In this document: positions 16,817 to 24,300 of the stretch, piece after piece
Position numbering within the stretch: the stretch's first letter is position 1
How the letters are laid out: each line of letters opens with the position of its first letter
Source: an uncultured Bacteroides sp.
GTDB taxonomy: Bacteria; Bacteroidota; Bacteroidia; Bacteroidales; Bacteroidaceae
Direction of reading: 5' to 3'
Length of the DNA: 64,000 bases
Assembly: GCA_900552645.1 (NCBI GenBank)
Contig: USAN01000007.1
Location: 1-64,000, forward strand
Position numbers and translations under genes: made by a program
The notes under the pieces: model-generated
Database searches by the model: none
Seen by the model: the letters and a program-made list of their open reading frames with translations, nothing else
What the model was told of the DNA's origin: nothing

Positions 16817-16856
16817 ATTATATATTTCTAAACTAAATTTCAATAAAGTTTTTTTC

Positions 16857-16864
16857 TAACTTTG
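16857..16864 (+). promoter_or_regulatory. -7 box of pfkA
   Basis: TAACTTTG, an exact TAnnTTTG match, 24 nt upstream of the pfkA ATG at 16889. Confidence 0.6.
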
Positions 16865-16888
16865 TGCATTAAACTTAAATAGATAGGT

Positions 16889-17869
16889 ATGGCAACTATT
16901 AAATGTATTGGTATTTTAACTTCAGGTGGAGATGCTCCGGGAATGAATGCTGCAATTCGTGCGGTAACACGCGCAGCCATTTATAACGGATTAAGTGTAA
17001 AAGGTATTTATAGAGGATATAAAGGATTGGTAACCGGTGAAATTCAAGAGTTCAAGACTCAGAATGTGAGTAATATCATACAGCAGGGAGGAACCATCCT
17101 TAAAACAGCACGTTGCAAAGAATTTACTACTCCGGAAGGTCGTGCACTGGCTTACGAGAACATGAAAAAAGAAGAGATTGATGCTCTTGTAGTAATTGGA
17201 GGTGACGGATCACTTACGGGTGCAAGAATCTTTGCGCAGGAATATGATGTTCCATGTATCGGACTTCCTGGTACTATCGACAATGACCTATATGGAACGG
17301 ATACTACCATTGGATACGACACAGCATTGAATACTATACTTGAAGCAGTGGACAAGATTAGAGATACTGCAACTTCGCATGAGCGTCTGTTCTTTGTCGA
17401 AGTTATGGGACGAGATGCGGGTTTCCTTGCATTGAACGGTGCAATTGCGGCAGGAGCCGAAGCTGCTATAATTCCGGAATTCAGCACTGAAGTAGACCAA
17501 CTTGAAGAGTTTATCAAGAATGGTTTCCGCAAATCAAAGAGCAGTAGTATAGTTTTGGTAGCTGAAAGCGAAATAACAGGAGGCGCAATGCATTATGCAG
17601 AACGTGTAAAAAACGAATATCCTGAATATGATGTTCGTGTAACTATCCTTGGACATCTACAGCGTGGCGGAAGTCCTACTGCACACGACCGTATAATAGC
17701 AAGTAGAATGGGTGTAGCCAGCATACAGGCTCTTCTTGAAGGTCAGCGAAACGTAATGATAGGTATTGAAGATGACAAGATTGTATACGTTCCGTTTACA
17801 AAAGCTATAAAAAATGACAAGCCTATAGATCGCGAACTTGTAAATGTTCTTAGAGAGCTATCTATATAA
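16889..17869 (+). CDS. pfkA: ATP-dependent 6-phosphofructokinase
   Basis: Glycolytic enzyme that phosphorylates fructose 6-phosphate, 326 aa as in the bacterial short form. ILTSGGDAPGMNAAIRA near the N-terminus binds ATP. GGDGS (104-108) carries glycine rather than the aspartate seen in pyrophosphate-dependent enzymes, so ATP use is favoured. PGTIDNDLYGTD (about 127-138) holds the catalytic aspartate and MGRDAGFLAL binds the sugar phosphate. It is monocistronic, with its own -7 box and a hairpin terminator. Confidence 0.96.
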   Translation: MATIKCIGILTSGGDAPGMNAAIRAVTRAAIYNGLSVKGIYRGYKGLVTGEIQEFKTQNVSNIIQQGGTILKTARCKEFTTPEGRALAYENMKKEEIDALVVIGGDGSLTGARIFAQEYDVPCIGLPGTIDNDLYGTDTTIGYDTALNTILEAVDKIRDTATSHERLFFVEVMGRDAGFLALNGAIAAGAEAAIIPEFSTEVDQLEEFIKNGFRKSKSSSIVLVAESEITGGAMHYAERVKNEYPEYDVRVTILGHLQRGGSPTAHDRIIASRMGVASIQALLEGQRNVMIGIEDDKIVYVPFTKAIKNDKPIDRELVNVLRELSI

Positions 17870-17951
17870 CAGATAATAATCAATGACTATAGAGGTAGTA
17901 AGATTTTGTTTTTAGAAAAGATAGAATCTGCTGCTTAATAACATTTAAATA

Positions 17952-17999
17952 AAGAACCATATCATTACTTTATATTTAAGTTTGATATGGTTCTTATTT
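17952..17999 (+). terminator. pfkA terminator
   Basis: AAGAACCATATCA (17952-17964) pairs exactly with TGATATGGTTCTT (17983-17995) across an 18-nt loop and is followed by ATTTT. Confidence 0.75.
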
Positions 18000-18009
18000 T
18001 ATATCTCAA

Positions 18010-18090
18010 TTGACCGCCTGAAAAAATAAATCGATCGCCAGAAAATATAAATTTCTGGCGAGAAAAAATAATTTTACCGCCTGAAAACAG
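18010..18090. repeat. 21-nt intergenic tandem repeat, about 3.5 copies
   Basis: Diverged copies of a unit with a CGCC(T/A)GAAA core followed by an A/T-rich spacer; the third copy shows the core inverted (CTGGCGAGAAA). On the minus strand the spacing is exactly seven codons (FSGGKII, FSRQKFI, FSGDRFI, FSGGQ), which is how the 21-nt period shows. Confidence 0.6.
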
Positions 18091-18149
18091 ATAAAGACAC
18101 AACATAAAGTGTGTAAGATGATTTAAACTTGGTAGTACAATATGTTCCT

Positions 18150-18177
18150 GTGAAGGATGTGTGAAGGATGTGTGAAT
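18150..18177. repeat. 11-nt direct repeat
   Basis: GTGAAGGATGT occurs twice in tandem (18150-18160, 18161-18171), then a partial GTGAAT. Confidence 0.7.
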
Positions 18178-18491
18178 ATTCTCCATAGAAATATCACACT
18201 GTAATTGCCCATCAACAGGGCGTTTCAGGTAATCTGTGAAATTGTGGAATATAAATCGTATATTTTTATTTTGCTCAATTCCTAATATATTAATGGACCA
18301 AAATATTCGAAAAATCTTTATCCGGATAATTATATAAATCTAAAACAAGGAGCTTCTCTAACAAGTATATAAATTCATATTGTAATTTATATACTCATAA
18401 GCAATGTTCTTCCGGAAAGAAGAAAGTATCATTTTAGACCCCGAAATATAGGTTTATTTAATTGTTAGGCAAGCTCTTTGTTTTCTTCATT

Positions 18492-19592
18492 TCATGAATG
18501 GGAGTTCTTAAAATAAGTATCAAGAAGCTTCTTGGCTGCAACGAAAGATGTAAGCTTTCCTGTGAGCACTTCCTCTTCCTTTACAGGAAGCATTGAATTA
18601 ATAATATCATTATTATAGAAACTATCTTTCAATTGTTCATTTATAGTCTCGTACATCCAGTATTTGGCTTGTTCATTTCTTCTTGCTTCGAAATACCCGT
18701 TATCTTTCACAAAGTCGAAATATTGATATATCATATCCCATATCTCTTTTATCCCAAGTCCATAAAATCCTGAATATGTAAGCACCTTAGGCTCCCATCC
18801 CGATTCTGGCGCAGGAAAAAGATGAAGAGCATTCCTGAAATGGTTGGCTGCAAGTTTTGCCTTGTCTATGTTAGTACCATCGGCTTTGTTTATAATTATG
18901 CCATCGGCCATCTCCATTATTCCTCTCTTTATACCTTGCAATTCATCACCTGTTCCTGCAAGCTGAATAAGCAGGAAAAAGTCGACCATAGAATGTACCG
19001 CCGTCTCACTCTGCCCCACTCCTACTGTTTCTACAAAGATCTTATCGAATCCGGCTGCCTCGCATAGAATTATAGTTTCACGAGTTTTTCGTGCCACTCC
19101 TCCAAGTGATCCTGCCGATGGACTAGGACGTATAAATGAATTTGGGTGAACAGACAGTTTTTCCATACGAGTCTTGTCGCCCAATATGCTACCTTTAGAG
19201 CGTTCGCTGCTTGGATCAATTGCCAAAACAGCCAGTTTCCCTCCTTTTTCAAGAACATGCAAACCAAATACATCTATAGAAGTACTTTTTCCGGCACCAG
19301 GAACTCCACTTATGCCAATGCGCATCGAATTGCCCGAATAAGGAAGACACTTTTCTATTACCTCCTGCGCTATAGCCTGATGTTCGGACTTTACACTCTC
19401 TATTAGCGTAACAGCCTGACTTAAAATCGTCACATCACCTTTTACTATACCATCTACATAATCAGCTACAGACAGTTCGCGGCGCTTATTTCTTTTCCTT
19501 AATTTAAGATAGGGATTTACAATCGATGGTTTTTCAATGCCTGCGTTCACGCTCAATCCCTTATATTCTTGATTATTTTCAGGATGTTCCAT
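18492..19592 (-). CDS. meaB: MeaB/ArgK-type GTPase chaperone of methylmalonyl-CoA mutase
   Basis: G3E-family P-loop GTPase of 366 aa that in this family loads and protects B12-dependent methylmalonyl-CoA mutase. The P-loop is GISGVPGAGKSTSID (about 93-107). LAVLAIDPSSERSKGSILGD follows, and ETVGVGQSE carries the Walker B/switch region; the base-specificity motif reads NKADG. The C-terminal arm (about 290-366) fits the dimerisation region. The mutase genes are not in this window. It starts 2 nt after the DUF1573 gene, so the pair is probably one operon. Confidence 0.93.
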   Translation of the reverse strand: MEHPENNQEYKGLSVNAGIEKPSIVNPYLKLRKRNKRRELSVADYVDGIVKGDVTILSQAVTLIESVKSEHQAIAQEVIEKCLPYSGNSMRIGISGVPGAGKSTSIDVFGLHVLEKGGKLAVLAIDPSSERSKGSILGDKTRMEKLSVHPNSFIRPSPSAGSLGGVARKTRETIILCEAAGFDKIFVETVGVGQSETAVHSMVDFFLLIQLAGTGDELQGIKRGIMEMADGIIINKADGTNIDKAKLAANHFRNALHLFPAPESGWEPKVLTYSGFYGLGIKEIWDMIYQYFDFVKDNGYFEARRNEQAKYWMYETINEQLKDSFYNNDIINSMLPVKEEEVLTGKLTSFVAAKKLLDTYFKNSHS

Positions 19593-19594
19593 AA

Positions 19595-20671
19595 CTATTT
19601 TTTTAAGTTTGCATTAACTTTCATAATTATTTTAGGCTGTTCAGGATCGTTTGTTATCATCAAAATTCTGAGTACACCTTTTACCTTGTGAAGTCCGCTT
19701 CCATGAACAGTTACCTTCATTTTGGCCTTTGTACCTGGTTTGATGATTCTCTTGTTGAGCTGCACTCCAAGAGCCGAATTGAACACTTGCAAATCGCGTA
19801 TATCCAGATTAGATTTTCCTTCATTAGTAATATATACCACAAAAGACTTCTTCTCGTGGGGTGTAACGGCTCCCACTTTTATTTCTTCTGTGGACAGTTT
19901 TATATGAGGCGGATTAGTCCTTATCCTATTGTCTATATTAGTAAAGTCGGGCAAAAGCACCACCGATACGGGAATTTCATTATCATCGCCTACCTTATCG
20001 CCTGGAAATCGTGCCAAATACACAGAAGCCTGAGTAAGGCCGAATTTAGGTAACTTTTCGGTATCTATTGTTATTTTTATCTTTCCAGTACCTTTACGCG
20101 TAATCTTTTCGGGAATGGCCTGAGCTAACATATATGGAGGCAAATGCATCAATACAGGAGTATATGCCTTATCTGAAGTATTGGCCACAAGCAGTTCTAC
20201 CGAAGGTTTATCGCCCTTGTTTACATCATCGAAAGTTATCTCTTCCTTATCAAGTCGTATTGAACCAATCTTGAATGGATGAGTCTTAGTATAATTCTTT
20301 GGATCGGAGCTCACCTCTCCCTTAATTGATACATATATCGGCGTTGGCGATGCATTGCAGTAAACTCCTATAGTCTTGTTAAAGTGTCCCAGAGTCTTTG
20401 CATCGAACATAGCATTTATCTCACCCTCTTTCCCTGGTAAAATGGGCGATTTGGTCCAATCGGCCACGGTACATCCACACGAAGTAGTTACATTAGAAAT
20501 AACCAGTGGCTTATCTCCGGTATTTTTTATTCGGAAGACTGCCTTTGAAGGATTCTTCCATATTATAGTACCAAAATCATAATTATTCTTGTCAAATGAT
20601 ATTTTAGGCTGCGCCTGTAACGTTATAATGCCGAAAAACAGTAATGATATTATCTGGAATATATATTTCAT
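19595..20671 (-). CDS. DUF1573 secreted protein
   Basis: Exported protein of 358 aa with signal peptide MKYIFQIISLLFFGIITLQA. The first domain (about 25-120) shows the DUF1573 pattern FDKNNYDFGTI, then NTGDKPLVISNVTTSCGC, a beta-sandwich resembling MSP/ASPM-SPD-2-Hydin folds. A second similar beta domain seems present near the C-terminus (VYITNEGKSNLDIRDL). Function is unknown; such proteins are common in Bacteroidetes envelopes. The start at 20671 is chosen because the -7 box at 20694-20701 leaves no room for the longer frame from 20692. Confidence 0.8.
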   Translation of the reverse strand: MKYIFQIISLLFFGIITLQAQPKISFDKNNYDFGTIIWKNPSKAVFRIKNTGDKPLVISNVTTSCGCTVADWTKSPILPGKEGEINAMFDAKTLGHFNKTIGVYCNASPTPIYVSIKGEVSSDPKNYTKTHPFKIGSIRLDKEEITFDDVNKGDKPSVELLVANTSDKAYTPVLMHLPPYMLAQAIPEKITRKGTGKIKITIDTEKLPKFGLTQASVYLARFPGDKVGDDNEIPVSVVLLPDFTNIDNRIRTNPPHIKLSTEEIKVGAVTPHEKKSFVVYITNEGKSNLDIRDLQVFNSALGVQLNKRIIKPGTKAKMKVTVHGSGLHKVKGVLRILMITNDPEQPKIIMKVNANLKK

Positions 20672-20693
20672 ATAAATTTTTATTTGCGTCAAG

Positions 20694-20701
20694 CAAAGAT
20701 A
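20694..20701 (-). promoter_or_regulatory. -7 box of the DUF1573-meaB operon
   Basis: The minus strand reads TATCTTTG, 22 nt upstream of the ATG at 20671. Confidence 0.55.
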
Positions 20702-20833
20702 TAAATTATTATTAAAGAGAAGTTCATTAATACTACACTTTTAGATACAATTGGATTAATTGATTTGTTTACATTGTAAATAGCATATCAAATAACTTTT
20801 ATCTCAAATTGCATTATTCATTTTAATTTACAT

Positions 20834-20841
20834 TATATTTG
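20834..20841 (+). promoter_or_regulatory. -7 box of the small lipoprotein gene
   Basis: TATATTTG with a TTG at 20809-20811, 22 nt upstream, as possible -33 element. The ATG is 30 nt downstream. Confidence 0.55.
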
Positions 20842-20871
20842 CAGCTCATAACATTAATTTAATAATATACG

Positions 20872-21285
20872 ATGAAAACTTTAAAGAATTATCTTATTCT
20901 TATCATCGGCCTACTCATGACAATAACCATGACAGGGTGTGATGACAAAGAGGAAGTGGAATACAATCTTCCGGGTACATGGTACACTGCTCAAAACATT
21001 GATTTTGGAGTATATACATGGGGCGAAGGAACTGTTATGCAGTTTAACTCTTCTCATCAGGGAACGATTGGTACTGCTACGGACAATGATTTCCTGGTTT
21101 TTGAATGGAACTGGCTGAATGAAGGATATAATGTTATGGAACTGTACTTTTATACGGATAATAGCTATGCTTATATTGTAGGTGCCGATGCAAGTTATAA
21201 TACATTTTCCGGAACATGGTACAACAACTATGCCGACTTCAGCAATCGCCGTAATGGTCAGCGATTCATCATGAGAAGACAGTGA
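20872..21285 (+). CDS. Small lipoprotein, lipocalin-like fold possible
   Basis: Lipoprotein of 137 aa. The signal sequence ends in the lipobox MTGC (Cys23), followed by acidic DDKEE residues, a pattern often linked to surface export in Bacteroides. The mature part is about 110 residues with alternating aromatic beta strands (LPGTWYTAQN near 34, FSGTWYNNY near 114) that resemble the GxW of small lipocalin-like proteins. I do not recognise the family with certainty and can assign no ligand. It is monocistronic between a promoter box and a strong terminator. Confidence 0.65.
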   Translation: MKTLKNYLILIIGLLMTITMTGCDDKEEVEYNLPGTWYTAQNIDFGVYTWGEGTVMQFNSSHQGTIGTATDNDFLVFEWNWLNEGYNVMELYFYTDNSYAYIVGADASYNTFSGTWYNNYADFSNRRNGQRFIMRRQ

Positions 21286-21303
21286 TTAAAGCTATCAATC
21301 AAC

Positions 21304-21345
21304 AAAAAGGCGCAACATAATATAGAACTATGTTGCGCCTTTTTT
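21304..21345. terminator. Bidirectional terminator
   Basis: AAAAAGGCGCAACATA pairs with TATGTTGCGCCTTTTT across a 9-nt loop. It separates the convergent lipoprotein and alpha-2-macroglobulin-like genes. Confidence 0.88.
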
Positions 21346-21375
21346 ATATATAATGACCGATAGTCATGTCTGCTT

Positions 21376-24300
21376 TTACTTAACTATTATTTCCCCTCCG
21401 CCGGAATAGCCTGTAAATGAAGGTGCATATGCCGACTGTATTACTGCTATTCCATTCTGATATTCACCTTTACGGGTTATATATACATTATATTTTATTG
21501 TAAAACTTCCCTTTCTAAGTTTATCAATAAAGAAAGATACTGAGGCATCATTTATCTCCTCATAATATCCTACCGAGTTATCCCATTTATATCCAGATAG
21601 CGAGCTTTCGGGTTCCATACATGCAGCTAAACCGTCTTTTATCTGTACGAAATCCATATCCTGAGCCGAACTTATATCAAGAGTTATCGTCACGATATCG
21701 CCCGGTACAAGTTGGGTAGTACCTTCAACAAGCTTACCATTTTTATACATACTTTTCTTTATGACAAGTTCATTTCCAGCTGGCAGAACCTTATTAATAT
21801 CTTCGTAACACTGCCCGTATATGGCACCCCAACTTAACCCATTACTACTCTTTACAACCGTAATATCGGTAATGCTATTTACATTGTTGGAAAACGTTTT
21901 CTTTAAATATCCCAACATATCTCCCTCATTAGGCTGCAGCACTTCACTGCCCACAAATATTTTCACTCCATTCTTTGGAGTAAATTTAAGAGTAGAATTA
22001 TACAAAAGAGCGTATACTGCATTCGATGTAGCTATCGGGTTCTCCCACTGCTGTACCTGTTTCTGCGAAAGCAACCACTGCTTCATTTCATTCAAAGCAA
22101 CATTATCCTTGTCCATTAGCTCTATAGCTTCTATTGCACTTACCTCAACTGGTATTTTGTAACTGTTCATAGAATAATGAGCTTTTGCATTATCGAAATA
22201 GCGTCCTTTTTCTTTTGTATATACACTATATTGCAAAACTGATTCAAGGAACTGGGCGGCCTGTGCATCATTACCCGTTTTTTTAAGAATTATGACAGCA
22301 ATTGTTTTCTTGTATATATCAAGTTCAGAAGCATTCGATGCAATTCTTTCTATAAAATAAGAATTTATTTTCCTATCAACATTTAATGAAGTATCTATAC
22401 TGCATATATAAAGATATTTCATCACCCATAATTCGGGAGCTACATTCTTTAGTTTATCTTTATTCTTGTCATTTAATATAGTTTCATATTCCTGTGCAAT
22501 CTCCTTATTTAGATAGTCTACTGCCGAAATATACATTGCATTCATTTGAGGAGTAAATTTCATATTCGTCATTGACTTAAGACGAGAAAGTAACTCTACT
22601 ATCTCTACTGTGATATATCGGCTACCATACATTCCCTTATACCAACTCCAGCTACCATCGGTATTCTGAAGCTCCATCAGATTGTTTACTGCAGTAATCT
22701 TATTGTTGTTGAAAGTATTTAGGTCGAACAGAGTTGATATCCTATTTCTTTGATCGGCCTCATTGGTTGCCTCTACCACCCATGGAGTTTCCGAAAGAAT
22801 TATATTTTTTAAATCTTCATTCTTCTGCAGTTCGCTTAAAAACTTATCTTTAGAATTTGCAGAAGTTGCTTTCCATGCATCAAGTATCTCCTTTATTCTA
22901 GGATTTGCGTTTATTATATATTCACTAAGCATAGCACCATAGTAGGATGATGCCCACGAATATGCATCCTTTGCCGTAGGAACTACCATTGCAGGAAGTG
23001 CCTGAATGGCATACCATATAGGATTTGTAGAAAATTCTACAGTAAGTTTCTTCTGACCGGCAGTAGCCGAATTACCATTAAAAAGAGATACGGTACTAAA
23101 ATTATAAGTCCCCTTACTGCTTATGTTCATTGGAATACTCTGAGTAATCCATTGTTGATTAGAGAGTATAGGAATATATTTCTGCTCGCCATCACTGAAG
23201 CGACCTCCATCGGCCACTATTCTGCATCCTATAAGTGAGTATTCTGTAGGAACATTGAAGCTAAAACTTACAACATCCGTTTTTCCTCCATCAACTCTAA
23301 AATCGGCCTTGTCTTTATAGAATACCTTTTCGGTAATAGGATCAAACAGTTCCATAACTACATCTCCCTTAATATCTTTTCCTGTAAGGTTTACTATAGA
23401 TGATGCTATGCTTACTTTATCGCCTACCCTTATAAAACGTGGCAAGTTGGGCTGCACCATAAAGTCTTTGCTTGCAGTTATCTCCGAATTAAGAAATCCG
23501 TAATCAACATTGTCAGTATGAGCAAAGCCCATAAAGCTCCACTTTGTAAGTGTCTGCGGCAAAACAAAAGATATGTCAATATAGCCGTTTATATCTGTAT
23601 TTAGTTGCGGATAGAAAAAAGCCGTCTCTGCAAAGTTTGTTCTGGGATTACCGGTAATTGATGATTTAGAAAATTCATCATTTAGCATCGTATTTGCCGA
23701 GGCTATACCGGCTACTGGTAATGCTTCGTCATAAGCTACATCAATTTTCTTACTTTGTACAGCTGAGAATCCTCTTATTACGTTAACATTTGAGTTTAGT
23801 TTGTAAATGGCACGTCCTTCATACTGAACATTTCCTATATTAGGAAGGAACAATTTATCAAACATCAGGGAGTTTACATTGAGGTAATTCATTGGAAAAG
23901 ATAGATAAATTGACGAATAATTTGGATACAAAGTTGTCCAGTCGGTACTTGGAACGGCTCTTGCAAAATCTATATAGAAAGACCACTTATGTGGATATAG
24001 TTTATTCAAAGAGGCATCATACATGGTAGCCATTAGCTGCGCCTGTGCCGGTTTGCCGTCAGGATAAGATATTCTAAGTCGCCATTGTTCTTTATTGCCC
24101 GGCTGAAGCTTATCGCGGAATGTAATCCATTTTAAAATTAATTTCTTATCAGGTATAGGCTTTATAATGCGTGTGTATCGAGAATAGAGAATACCATCCT
24201 TAACAAATGCCAAAGATACCATTATTCCGTTACCATATTCAGGCTTATACGGATAAGTAAATTTCATTATAGAATCCGACAATTCATATCTCTTGCTCTC

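Larger units (their letters stand above)
17870..18491. other. Gene-poor gap with short tandem repeats
   Basis: This 622-base gap between pfkA and meaB contains the pfkA terminator (17952-17999), a 21-nt tandem repeat block (about 18010-18090) and an 11-nt direct repeat (18150-18177). The rest (18180-18491) is AT-rich without structure I can support. A 73-codon minus-strand frame is produced by the repeat itself and is not a convincing gene. Confidence 0.6.

Noticed and set aside
17965..18186. 73-codon minus-strand frame with FSGG repeats
   Set aside because: The repeats follow the 21-nt DNA tandem array, composition is unlike a folded protein, and the frame lies across the pfkA terminator.
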